Assembly: GCF_004745645.1 (NCBI RefSeq)
Contig: NZ_SRMB01000004.1
Coordinates: 310,001 to 374,000, forward strand
Origin: Hymenobacter metallicola
GTDB lineage: Bacteria; Bacteroidota; Bacteroidia; Cytophagales; Hymenobacteraceae
Reading direction: 5' to 3'
DNA length: 64,000 nucleotides
In this document: piece after piece, positions 29,032 to 37,309 of the stretch
How positions within the stretch are numbered: the first letter of the stretch is position 1
How the letters are laid out: the number at the start of each line of letters is the position of its first letter
The notes under the pieces: generated by a model
What the model saw: only the letters and a program-made list of their open reading frames with translations
What the model was told of the DNA's origin: nothing
Databases searched by the model: none
Made by a program: the position numbers and the translations under genes

Positions 29032-30117
29032 ATGGCTACTGAACAAGATACTACCGCCAACAACGACGATAAAAAGCACCAGGCCAACCCCAGCACATCA
29101 AGCCAGTCCTTGGCCGACTCGGAAATGAGCGTGGGCAAGGGCGCTCTTAATGCCGAGCCCGGCGACGAGCAGGAAAACAAGGAAGCTGACCCGAGCGCCG
29201 TGCAGCCTGGCTCGGCCCCGGCCGAGGAACAATCCCAAGAAGCACCTAAAGCCGATTGGGGCGGGCAGTTCGGCAACAGCGTGCAGCCTGTGCACGACGA
29301 TGTAGACCGGCTCGAGAATCAGCTGGCCAGTCCCGGCCGCGGGGAGTTTGGCGCCCACGGCCCAGGCGGCACCCAGGGTGGCTACGGCAACCAGTACCGC
29401 GCCGATGACGTGTACGGCGGGCAACTTGGTGGACAGCCCGTTGATACTGGCGGCTACCAGGGCGGCCGGCCCGAAAACAACACCGGCACCGACGAGTATA
29501 ACCCCCAAGGCAGCACCTTCGGCCACGCCACGGCCACGCCCACAGCCGGCACCACCGTCGACCCGCACTACCGCAACGACAACGCCTCCCCCACCGCCCC
29601 GGATTCGGGCTTTAGCGAAGACTACGGCCATTCATCCCTGGTGGGCGGGGCTACCAACGGCCACGAGGCAGGCAACGGCCGGGAGCGGAACCAGAGCGCC
29701 GACTACGACTATATTCCCTCTCAGAACGATAAGCGCGACGAGCAGCAGGGCACCACGTACAACCCCCAGCCCACGGTGCACGGCCGCACCGGCGAGCTGA
29801 ACGGCGCCAATGAGCCCGGCCCGAACCGGGAACCCGCCACGCCCACCGGCTCCGACTCCCGCACCGGCTACACCCGCCCCGATGGCGAAGCCAGCTACCA
29901 AGGCAACAGCGCTGAGGGCATCGGCTCGAAAGGCGGCTCCTACAACGACCCCAACGACTCGTCGAACCCGGCCGCAGCCGCCGGCGGTGAAGTACAGCAA
30001 CAATACAGCCGCGACGCCCAGAACGACGCCCCCGTGCCGCCCCACGACAACAACTCGGACTACGGCACCATGCCCCGCCGCAACGCTGGCCGCGACAACG
30101 ACGCCGACCGGAGCTAA
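29032..30117 (+). CDS. Disordered low-complexity hydrophilic protein
   Basis: 361 residues from MATEQDTTANNDD (29032); an in-frame TTG ten codons earlier is less likely. Composition is dominated by Gly, Asn, Asp, Pro, Thr, Gln and Tyr, with almost no hydrophobic stretches, no Cys and no signal peptide. GYGNQYRADDVYGGQLGG and GNSAEGIGSKGGSYNDPNDS illustrate the pattern. No domain is recognised. It looks intrinsically disordered and could be a stress or desiccation-type hydrophilin or a phase-separating protein (inference only). An intrinsic terminator follows. High GC gives long antisense frames here, which are not called. Confidence 0.7.
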   Translation: MATEQDTTANNDDKKHQANPSTSSQSLADSEMSVGKGALNAEPGDEQENKEADPSAVQPGSAPAEEQSQEAPKADWGGQFGNSVQPVHDDVDRLENQLASPGRGEFGAHGPGGTQGGYGNQYRADDVYGGQLGGQPVDTGGYQGGRPENNTGTDEYNPQGSTFGHATATPTAGTTVDPHYRNDNASPTAPDSGFSEDYGHSSLVGGATNGHEAGNGRERNQSADYDYIPSQNDKRDEQQGTTYNPQPTVHGRTGELNGANEPGPNREPATPTGSDSRTGYTRPDGEASYQGNSAEGIGSKGGSYNDPNDSSNPAAAAGGEVQQQYSRDAQNDAPVPPHDNNSDYGTMPRRNAGRDNDADRS

Positions 30118-30145
30118 AACCTAGCTACTTTCCATTTCGCCCAAG

Positions 30146-30184
30146 GCCGAAAACAACCCGTAACCGGGGCGTTTTCGGCTTTTG
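30146..30184 (+). terminator. Intrinsic terminator after the low-complexity gene
   Basis: GCCGAAAAC (30146-30154) pairs with GTTTTCGGC (30171-30179), then TTTTG. Confidence 0.75.
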
Positions 30185-30253
30185 TGTATTGTAGCGCCTA
30201 CAAACGTGGTCTGCTGCCTGCACCGAACTTCGTTGCTACACTACTGCCGCTAC

Positions 30254-30820
30254 ATGAAAACCGAGAAAGAAAAGATGCTGGCCGGGGAGCTCTACGATGC
30301 CCTCGACGCCCAGCTGACCCAGGAAAGAACCCAGGCCCGGCTGTTGCTCAAGCAGCTCAACGATTCCGGCGAAGATCAGACCGAGGAGCGTACCCACCTG
30401 CTTGCGCAGCTGCTGCCCCAGGCCGGAGCGGGCCTCTGGATTCAGCCACCCTTCTACTGCGACTACGGCAGCAATATCCGCCTCGGCGAGAAGGTGTTTT
30501 TCAACTTCAACTGCGTGGTGCTGGACGTGGCCCCGGTCACCATCGGGCACCGGACCTTGTTTGGGCCCAACGTGCAGATATACACCGCTACCCACCCGAT
30601 GGACCACCAGATCCGGGCCTCGGGGCTGGAGTTTGCCAAGCCCATTACCATTGGCGACGACGTGTGGGTGGGCGGCAGCGCCGTTATTTGCCCGGGCGTG
30701 AGCATCGGGGCGCGCAGCGTGATTGGGGCTGGCAGCGTCGTCACGAAGGATATACCGGCCGACGTGTTTGCCGCCGGCAACCCCTGCAAGGTAATTCGCT
30801 CCTTAAGGGAGGAAGCCTAA
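30254..30820 (+). CDS. Maltose/galactoside O-acetyltransferase family
   Basis: 188 residues from MKTEKEKMLAGELYDALD (30254), the standard Maa N-terminus; the longer frame from 30182 is intergenic. A left-handed beta-helix hexapeptide region follows: FNFNCVVLDVAPVTIG, the active-site histidine in TATHPMD, ITIGDDVWVGGSAVICPGV and IGAGSVVTKDIP. It transfers acetyl from acetyl-CoA to a sugar hydroxyl, usually for detoxification of non-metabolised sugars. It stands alone between a terminator and the DUF1349 gene 39 bp downstream, which may be co-transcribed. Confidence 0.92.
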   Translation: MKTEKEKMLAGELYDALDAQLTQERTQARLLLKQLNDSGEDQTEERTHLLAQLLPQAGAGLWIQPPFYCDYGSNIRLGEKVFFNFNCVVLDVAPVTIGHRTLFGPNVQIYTATHPMDHQIRASGLEFAKPITIGDDVWVGGSAVICPGVSIGARSVIGAGSVVTKDIPADVFAAGNPCKVIRSLREEA

Positions 30821-30859
30821 CTTCGCGCCCATCCTACGGCTGAGCTTCCTTATTCTTAC

Positions 30860-31489
30860 ATGAAACATCTCCTGCTTTCAGCCGCCCTCACCCTGGGCGT
30901 GCTCACGACTTCGGCCCAAACTTTTACCGCTATGCGCTGGCTAAACGCTCCTAAGAAGTCGACCGTGACGGCCAACAAAGTGCAGGTGCAGGTCGACGGC
31001 GGCACTGATTTCTGGCGCGTGACCCACTACGGCTTCATCCGCGACAATGGCCACTTTTTCTACCAGGAACAGGAAGGCGACTTTCTGGCCAAGGTCAAAA
31101 TCGTGGGGCAGTACAAAGAGCTCTACGACCAGGCCGGCCTGATGATCCGGCTCGACGAGAAGAACTGGATTAAGACCGGCATCGAGTACGTGAAAGGCGT
31201 GCAAAACGTCAGCGCTGTGGTAACAAGGGAGGTGTCGGACTGGTCGGTGGTGCCGCGCCAGGACAGCCCCAAGGCCGTGTGGCTCACGCTGCTGCGCAAG
31301 GGCGACTACGTGGAAATCCAGTACTCCTTCGACAACAAGGATTTCAAAATGCTGCGCCTGGCCTACTTCCCGCCCACGCCCGGCAAGAAGGTCCAGATTG
31401 GCCTGATGTGCGCCGCCCCCGACGGCAAAGGCTTCCCGGTGGAGTTCGAGGATTTTTCCATCAGTCCGGTGCCGGCCGGCACGAAGTAA
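30860..31489 (+). CDS. Exported DUF1349 concanavalin-like protein
   Basis: 209 residues with a signal peptide (MKHLLLSAALTLGVLTTSAQ). DFWRVTHYGFIRDNGHFFYQ, YDQAGLMIRLDEKNWIKTGIE, VVTREVSDWSVV and VEIQYSFDNKDFKMLRLAYF are classic DUF1349 (regulation-of-enolase-1-like) segments, a beta-sandwich fold. Biochemical role is not established for the family; a carbohydrate-binding or periplasmic role is plausible beside the xylan locus, but that is inference. It ends at a bidirectional terminator facing GH115. Confidence 0.85.
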   Translation: MKHLLLSAALTLGVLTTSAQTFTAMRWLNAPKKSTVTANKVQVQVDGGTDFWRVTHYGFIRDNGHFFYQEQEGDFLAKVKIVGQYKELYDQAGLMIRLDEKNWIKTGIEYVKGVQNVSAVVTREVSDWSVVPRQDSPKAVWLTLLRKGDYVEIQYSFDNKDFKMLRLAYFPPTPGKKVQIGLMCAAPDGKGFPVEFEDFSISPVPAGTK

Positions 31490-31494
31490 AACCG

Positions 31495-31522
31495 GAAAAG
31501 GCGCCGCATGCGGCGCCTTTTC
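31495..31522. terminator. Bidirectional terminator between DUF1349 gene and GH115
   Basis: A perfect palindrome: GAAAAGGCGCCG, CATG loop, CGGCGCCTTTTC. Convergent genes end on both sides. Confidence 0.88.
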
Positions 31523-31542
31523 GTTGCTTATATAGCCAGGCT

Positions 31543-34212
31543 CTAGCGTTGGCCTACGCTGCCTTTGGCCTCGGCGGCTTTCGGCGCTGCCGTACCCGAG
31601 GCGCTTTCCGGCGGCCCAAGGTAGCTGGGCTTCACCCCGCCCAGGTCGACGACCAGCTTTTCGAGCACCACGCCGGGGTCCACGCGCCAGAACTTGAGCA
31701 CGTGCGCGCCGGACTTAGCCAGCGTGTGCTTCGACTCTTTGAGGATGATGTTTTCGGCCACGGCTTTTTCCCAGGGACGGTTGCCATTGTCGGCCACCAT
31801 GCCGGTGTGCAGGTTGATAATCTGCGGCGTCTCGTCATCAAACGAAACGGCGTAGCGCAACCCTTCCCCGCCCAGAAAATTCAGCGTGGGGGCCAGGTAG
31901 GCCCGCACCGTCACGGGGCCGCTGCCGCTGAGCTGCACCTGGTACTCCAGGCGCGGCGAGCTGCTAGTCGGCGTCTGGCCGGGCGCGGTGGTGGGGAAAG
32001 TCGTGACGCCGGAAAGTGTGCGGCCCAGGTCGGGTATGGTTTGCCACTTCACCGCGCCGCCGTCCACGGCCTTGGTGTAGTGGGCGGCCTCGATAGAAAC
32101 GTAACCGTCGGCTTCGGCAAAGCCCGGGCCCTTAGCTACTGCCTGGGGCTTAGTCGCCGGTACGGGTTGGCTCGGAGTTGCTGCGGCAGCCGTAGGTTGA
32201 GCCACGGTTTGCACGGCGGGCATGGCGTTCTGCTCGGGCTGCTGCCAGTAGGTGTAGCCAATGTGGGTCTGGTCCATCATGTGGTTCCACTTGCCGCCGG
32301 CCAGGGCGTGGTAGCGCTGCGTGATTTCCGCGTCTTTGGCATACAGGGCCTTGGCTTTTTCGGCCAGGGCGTTGGCCGTGGCCTGGCCATTTTTGGCGGC
32401 CTCCCGGTTCTGGGCCACGGTGTAGTAGAGCTCGTTCAGGTTGGCGCAGGCCTGCACCGGGTGGAGCACCAATTGGTAGTAGGCGTCGCGGTACTCGGCC
32501 GGCAGCTGCTGGTTGATTTTCTCGGCCTGGGTGCGCAGCTGGTTGTAGTCGGCCACCACGGTTTCCCACTCGCGGTAGTTGGTCAGGCTGTAGGTGTTGG
32601 CGTCGAGCAGCTCGGGCTTGCGGCGGGAGTTGTACTTGGCGTATTTGGCCAGAATGTCGGCAATGCCGGTGGCGTATTTCGGGCCGAACTGCTTAGCAGC
32701 CCAGTCCCGCGAGTAGTCGTCAATCTGGTCGGCGCTGATGCGGTCGGGGTTCCAGGCGTAGTCGAGGAAGAAGCTGATGGGAACTTCCATGGGCTTCAGG
32801 TCGCCCACGTTTACTATCCAGATCTGGTTGGCACCGTACTCGTGGGCCAGGTGCATTTGCTCCCAGATGCGGGGCAGCGGGTTCGTGTTCAGCCACTTGT
32901 AGTTACGCGGGCCGCCCACGTAGTCGAAGTGGTAGTAGATGCCGTAGCCGCCGCTGCGGGGTTTCTCCCCCACTTTGGGCAGCTTGCGGATATTGCCCCA
33001 GTTGTCGTCGCAGAGGAGCAGGGTCACGTCGTCGGGCACGCGCATGCCTTTGTCGTAGTAATCCTGCACTTCCTTGTAGAGGGCCCAGAGCTGGGGCGTC
33101 TGCTCGGCGGGCTTGCCGGTTTCCTCGGCAATAATCTTGCGCTGGTCGGCCACGATTTTTTCGAGCAGGCTAATGTTACTGCCCTCACTCATGGGCTCGT
33201 CGCCGTCGCCGCGCATGGCCAGCGTCACGATGCTTTCCTTGGTGCCCATGTTCCTGATGCCCTGCCGCCAGAAGTCCTGGAGCGTCTTTTCGTTGGTCTG
33301 GTAGTTCCAGGGACCGGAGCCGAAGCGCTTCCACTCCTGCTGCGACCGAACCATGGGCTCGTGGTGGGAGGTACCCATCACGATGCCGTACTCATCGGCC
33401 AGCACCGGGCTCTGCTTGTCGTCGTCGTTGAAGGCGTTGCCCCACATGGCGGGCCACAGGTAGTTGCCCTTGAGCCGCAAAATCAGCTCAAACACATGCA
33501 CGTACATTTTCGAGTTAATACCGCCGAATTTCTCCTTGGCCCAACCTGACAGGGCCGGCGCTTCGTCGTTAAGAAAAATGCCCCGGTACTTCACCTGGGG
33601 CGTACCCTGTGAATGCCGCCCGGCCGCCACGTAGAGTGCCTGTTGCGGCTTCACGGGCACGTCGGCCCACCAGTACCACGGCGACACCCCGATTTGCTGC
33701 GACAGGTCGTAGATGCCGTAGATAGTGCCGCGCTTGTCGCTGCCGGCAATAACCAGGGCCCGCTCGACGCCGGGCAGGGGCTTGTCCACCACCTGCAGCA
33801 CGAAGGTTTCCCACTTGCCCGCTACCTGGGCCACGTCGAGCTTCTTGCTGGCCACCAGCCCGTCAATCAGCGGGCTTTTGCCGATGGTGCCGATGAGCAC
33901 GACTTCCTTGCCGGCCGGGGCTTTGTCGGTGGTCAGCGTCGGGGTGAGTTTGGTGACGCGGTTGATGTCGGCCTGCAGGTCACGGGCGGCGCGCAGCACG
34001 CCGGGCCAGTCCGAGTTGCTGGCGTACAGCGCCGCCGTTTTGCCGCCCGCCGCCAGCGGGAAACTGTTTTTCCCTTTCTCAGCGGAGACGTAGGTAGCCG
34101 TAAATGGCGCGGCCGTCTTTTGGGCCTGGGTGCTGAAAGTAACAAGCAGCGCCAGCAGCACCAGCCAGCAGCGGCCGGCTGCGCGGGCAGTATGGGAAGG
34201 CAGGGTTTTCAT
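31543..34212 (-). CDS. GH115 alpha-glucuronidase, exported
   Basis: 889 residues with a signal peptide ending near FSTQAQ (31). GH115 hallmarks: GTIYGIYDLSQQIGVSPWYWWADVPV, YRGIFLNDEAPALSGW, LILRLKGNYLWPAMWGNAFN, GTSHHEPM and IVNVGDLKPMEVPISFFLDYAWN. The C-terminal beta-sandwich includes YVSIEAAHYTKAV. Family knowledge: removal of (methyl)glucuronic acid from internal and terminal xylose units of glucuronoxylan. It is the last gene of the xylB-xylA-tal/pgi-GH51-GH10-GH115 run and is separated from GH10 by a family C repeat. It complements GH67 at 56612, which acts only on chain-end glucuronate. Confidence 0.95.
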   Translation of the reverse strand: MKTLPSHTARAAGRCWLVLLALLVTFSTQAQKTAAPFTATYVSAEKGKNSFPLAAGGKTAALYASNSDWPGVLRAARDLQADINRVTKLTPTLTTDKAPAGKEVVLIGTIGKSPLIDGLVASKKLDVAQVAGKWETFVLQVVDKPLPGVERALVIAGSDKRGTIYGIYDLSQQIGVSPWYWWADVPVKPQQALYVAAGRHSQGTPQVKYRGIFLNDEAPALSGWAKEKFGGINSKMYVHVFELILRLKGNYLWPAMWGNAFNDDDKQSPVLADEYGIVMGTSHHEPMVRSQQEWKRFGSGPWNYQTNEKTLQDFWRQGIRNMGTKESIVTLAMRGDGDEPMSEGSNISLLEKIVADQRKIIAEETGKPAEQTPQLWALYKEVQDYYDKGMRVPDDVTLLLCDDNWGNIRKLPKVGEKPRSGGYGIYYHFDYVGGPRNYKWLNTNPLPRIWEQMHLAHEYGANQIWIVNVGDLKPMEVPISFFLDYAWNPDRISADQIDDYSRDWAAKQFGPKYATGIADILAKYAKYNSRRKPELLDANTYSLTNYREWETVVADYNQLRTQAEKINQQLPAEYRDAYYQLVLHPVQACANLNELYYTVAQNREAAKNGQATANALAEKAKALYAKDAEITQRYHALAGGKWNHMMDQTHIGYTYWQQPEQNAMPAVQTVAQPTAAAATPSQPVPATKPQAVAKGPGFAEADGYVSIEAAHYTKAVDGGAVKWQTIPDLGRTLSGVTTFPTTAPGQTPTSSSPRLEYQVQLSGSGPVTVRAYLAPTLNFLGGEGLRYAVSFDDETPQIINLHTGMVADNGNRPWEKAVAENIILKESKHTLAKSGAHVLKFWRVDPGVVLEKLVVDLGGVKPSYLGPPESASGTAAPKAAEAKGSVGQR

Positions 34213-34259
34213 AGGATTCGGGTGGAAAAGCTGGCGGTACGGATACTAGAGCTAAAAAA

Positions 34260-34410
34260 CTAGCTCCCCTCCTCAGATGATGTTGCGCATCAAGCAAGGA
34301 GGGGTTGGGGGTGGTTGAAACACTAGACCGTCTTTTTAGGACTAGCTCTAGCCTTGTTCAACGCATAGACTACCCCTACCCTCCTTGAAAAAAGGAGGGG
34401 AACTAGACTA
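34260..34410. repeat. Long inverted repeat, family C, between GH10 and GH115
   Basis: The left side reads CTAGCTCCCCTCCT and AAGGAGGGGTTGGGGGTGG. The right side reads CTACCCCTACCCTCCTTG and AAGGAGGGGAACTAG. The two halves are near mirror images with about 60 bp between them. Such elements are common in this group of bacteria (memory). Confidence 0.75.
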
Positions 34411-34414
34411 GCTT

Positions 34415-35506
34415 CTAAAACTTCACCACTTCCCAGTAAGCCTTTTTCGGCTTCTGGTTCTGGTCGAAGAGCAGGGGGTAGTTTTTGCGGCCGACGACGG
34501 GGTAAGTGTCGAGCCAGGTGTACTTGTCGGAGATATTCCAGAACGTGACGCCGGTCAGCACTTTCTTGTAGTCGCGGAAGACCTTGAAGAACATCTTGTA
34601 CTGCTCGGCCTGCTTCTGCTCCAGCTCGGGCGTGTAGGCATCCGATTCGCCGGGGCGCTTCTCGCGTCGGTCCTTTTCCCAGGGGTAAATCGACACATCA
34701 AGCTCGGTAATCTGCACTTTCAAACCCAACGACGCGTACTGGTCCAGGGCCTGGCGCAGCTCGGCTTCCGTGGGCTCCTGCAACGACCAGTGCCCCTGCA
34801 ACCCTACCGCGTCGATGGGCACCTTAGCATCCTTGAGCTTCTTGAGCAGCTTGAAGATTCGCTCCCGCTTTTCGGGCCGCTCGGTGTTGTAGTCGTTGTA
34901 GAACAGCACCGCCTTGGGGTCGGCCTCGTGGGCGTACTCGAAGGCCTTGGCAATGAAATCCTCCCCGCAGATCTTATACCACTCCGAGTTGCGCAAAAAC
35001 TCCTGGGGGTTGTCCGAAATGGCTTCATTCACTACGTCCCAGGCGTAGATTTTGCCCTTGTAGCGCTTCACGACGGTGAAAATATGGTCGTGCAGACGCT
35101 TGAGCAGCACTTCCTTGCTCACCTGTTTGCCGTCGGCATCCTTGAAAAGCCACTTGGGCGTCTGCTCGTGCCAGAGCAGGTTGTGGCCCCGCACCCGCAG
35201 CTTATTGTCCTGGGCAAACTGCACGATTTGGTCGGCGTCCTTCCACTCGTAGCGGTTTTCCTCCGGGTGAATCGGGCCCATCTTCATGGCATTTTCCGGG
35301 GTGATGCTGTTGAAGTGCTGCTTGATGAGCTCCCCTTCCGCACCTTTCAGCCCCGCCGGCGACACGGCCACGCCCATCAGGAAATAGTCTTTGTAATAGT
35401 CTTTCAGGCCCTTTTCCGGGGCTGGCCGCTGGCTACTGAATACGGTCAGACCGGCCAAGAGCAGGCCGGTAGTGGTGAGCTTGCGCAGGGAGGAAGAAGT
35501 TTGCAT
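34415..35506 (-). CDS. GH10 endo-1,4-beta-xylanase
   Basis: 363 residues. The (beta/alpha)8 barrel shows NSITPENAMKMG, RGHNLLWHEQTPKW, the acid/base E161 in AWDVVNEAIS and the nucleophile E268 in QITELDVSIY. A signal-type N-terminus (LTTTGLLLAGLTVFSSQ) suggests export. It cleaves the xylan backbone internally. It lies between the GH51 and GH115 genes on the same strand, with a fold-back repeat upstream and a family C repeat downstream. Confidence 0.95.
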   Translation of the reverse strand: MQTSSSLRKLTTTGLLLAGLTVFSSQRPAPEKGLKDYYKDYFLMGVAVSPAGLKGAEGELIKQHFNSITPENAMKMGPIHPEENRYEWKDADQIVQFAQDNKLRVRGHNLLWHEQTPKWLFKDADGKQVSKEVLLKRLHDHIFTVVKRYKGKIYAWDVVNEAISDNPQEFLRNSEWYKICGEDFIAKAFEYAHEADPKAVLFYNDYNTERPEKRERIFKLLKKLKDAKVPIDAVGLQGHWSLQEPTEAELRQALDQYASLGLKVQITELDVSIYPWEKDRREKRPGESDAYTPELEQKQAEQYKMFFKVFRDYKKVLTGVTFWNISDKYTWLDTYPVVGRKNYPLLFDQNQKPKKAYWEVVKF

Positions 35507-35532
35507 CGTGGTGGGTTTAGTGTTCTTTTTCT

Positions 35533-35623
35533 TCTGTCATCCTGAGCCCAGCGAAGGACCTTATCACGCTAGAACTAGTCGTTCTATTGGCATAAGGTCC
35601 TTCGCTGGACTTAGGATGACAGA
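35533..35623. repeat. Fold-back repeat between GH51 and GH10
   Basis: TCTGTCATCCTGAG with CCAGCGAAGGACCTTAT on the left, mirrored by ATAAGGTCCTTCGCTGG and TAGGATGACAGA on the right, loop about 28 nt. A relative of family A through the GTCATcCTGAG core. Confidence 0.8.
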
Positions 35624-35655
35624 CGGTGGTATGGGTGCGCTTTTATAGTTCGACC

Positions 35656-37215
35656 CTACTTCAGCTCCAGCACTACCACCGACTGGGGCGGCAGCTCCAC
35701 GGCCAGGTTGCCGCCGCGCTTCTTGGCCCCGTTGAAAGCGGCCAGCTTCACCTTGCCGGGCTTGTCGAAGGTGTTGTAGTCGTTGACGTTGGCCGAGGTC
35801 AGGATGCGGCCCGAGACGGTTTTCCAACTCACGCCGGGCAGGGCCGTTTCCAGCTGCAAGGTCTTTTTCGTGTCGAGGTTGACCAGGGAAATGTGCACCG
35901 CCCCGCTGGCGTCCTTCGACGCCGAGGCATTCAGGGCCGGCAGCTTGTCCCCGTTCAGCGTGTATTCAGGGCTCTGGAACTGCAACGGCAGGTACTGCGC
36001 ATTCTGGTGCACCTGGTAGAGGTCAAACACGTGGTAGGTGGGCGTAAGCAGCATCTTCTCCTTGTCGGTCAGGATCAGGGCCTGCAGCACGTTGACGGCC
36101 TGGGCCAGGTTGGCCCCGCGCACCCGGTCGCAGTGGTTGTTGAAGATGTTGAGCGTAGTGCCGGCCACCAGGGCGTCGCGCAGGGAGTTTTGCTGGTACA
36201 GAAACCCCGGGTTGGTGCCGGGCTCCACGTCGGTCCACACGCCCCATTCATCCACGAGCAAAGCCACCTTTTTGTCCTTGTCGTACTTGTCCATGATGGC
36301 CGCGTGCTTGGTTACCACGGCTTCCATCTTCAGGCAGTTCTTCATCGTGTTGAAGTACTGGGCCTCGTCGAAGCCGGTGGCCGCGCCCTTGCTGCCGGTC
36401 CAGCTGCCGGTGGGCAGGGTGTACTGGTGCAGGGTCAGGCCCCACATCTGGTCGAGCGGAATCTTCTTCATGCACGTCTCGGTCCAGTAGGCGTCGTCGC
36501 CGTTGGCCCCGCTCACGATGCGCTTCAGCTTAGGGCTGCCCGGGTAGTTGTGGGCGAAGGTGGCGTAGCGCTTGTAGATGTCGGTGTAATAGTCGGCCGT
36601 CATGTTGCCGCCGCAGCCCCAGCTTTCGTTGCCGATGCCCCACATGGTCACGCCGTAGGGCTCGGGGTGGCCGTTTTGCTTGCGCTGCTGGGTCAGGGGC
36701 GTGTCGGCGTTGGAGTTCAGATACTCCATCCAGTTGGCCATTTCCTGCACCGTCCCGCTGCCCACGTTGGCCGCCAGGTAGGGCTCGGTGCCGAGCAGCT
36801 TGCAGAGCTCCAGGAATTCGTGGGTGCCGAAGGAATTGTCCTCCGTCGCGTCGCCCCACCAAGTGTTGATGGTGCGGGGCCGCTGGGCGGTGGGGCCTAC
36901 TCCGTCGCGCCAGTGGTAGGCGTCGGCGTAGCAGCCGCCGGGCCAGCGCAGGTTGGCCACTTTAATCTTACGCAGGGCCTCCACGATATCCATGCGGATG
37001 CGGCCCTGCTTGGGCACGTTCAGGCCGGGGTCAACCCAGAAACCGTCGTAGACGCAACGGCCCAGGTGCTCGGCGAAGTGCCCGTAAATGTCTTTGCTGA
37101 TTTGCAGCTTGGGGTCTCCGGGCTGCACGGTCAGGCGTACCGTTTGGGCAAAAGTCGGGGTAGCTGCCACTAGCGTAAAGCCAGTTGCTGCCAGTAGGCG
37201 CTTTAAGTAGAGCAT
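35656..37215 (-). CDS. GH51 alpha-L-arabinofuranosidase
   Basis: 519 residues with a signal peptide (residues 1-24, ending TPTFAQ). GH51 motifs: HFAEHLGRCVYDGFW, NLRWPGGCYADAYHW, acid/base E197 in WGIGNESWGCGG, and nucleophile E323 in LLVDEWGVW. The C-terminal beta-sandwich ends VVVLELK. It releases arabinose from arabinoxylan or arabinan side chains, extracytoplasmically to judge by the signal peptide. It lies 94 bp downstream of tal/pgi, beyond a hairpin terminator, so it may have its own promoter. Confidence 0.94.
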   Translation of the reverse strand: MLYLKRLLAATGFTLVAATPTFAQTVRLTVQPGDPKLQISKDIYGHFAEHLGRCVYDGFWVDPGLNVPKQGRIRMDIVEALRKIKVANLRWPGGCYADAYHWRDGVGPTAQRPRTINTWWGDATEDNSFGTHEFLELCKLLGTEPYLAANVGSGTVQEMANWMEYLNSNADTPLTQQRKQNGHPEPYGVTMWGIGNESWGCGGNMTADYYTDIYKRYATFAHNYPGSPKLKRIVSGANGDDAYWTETCMKKIPLDQMWGLTLHQYTLPTGSWTGSKGAATGFDEAQYFNTMKNCLKMEAVVTKHAAIMDKYDKDKKVALLVDEWGVWTDVEPGTNPGFLYQQNSLRDALVAGTTLNIFNNHCDRVRGANLAQAVNVLQALILTDKEKMLLTPTYHVFDLYQVHQNAQYLPLQFQSPEYTLNGDKLPALNASASKDASGAVHISLVNLDTKKTLQLETALPGVSWKTVSGRILTSANVNDYNTFDKPGKVKLAAFNGAKKRGGNLAVELPPQSVVVLELK

Positions 37216-37261
37216 CGAGAGGAGTAGGGAATTTTTCGATGGGGAAAGGACAGAAAGCGCA

Positions 37262-37304
37262 AAAACAACCCGGGCGGCCGGCCTCCCAACCAGCCGCCCG
37301 GGCG
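37262..37304 (-). terminator. Terminator after tal/pgi
   Basis: On the minus strand CCCGGGCGGC pairs with GCCGCCCGGG around a 14-nt loop, then TTGTTTTTG. Starts 6 bp past the stop. Confidence 0.8.
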
Positions 37305-37309
37305 TATTC

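Noticed and set aside
31279..33549. A 756-codon plus-strand frame opposite GH115
   Set aside because: Antisense shadow: GH115 on the other strand has full family motifs, and the shadow protein is rich in Gly, Val, His and Ala with no domain, as expected from GC-rich third positions.
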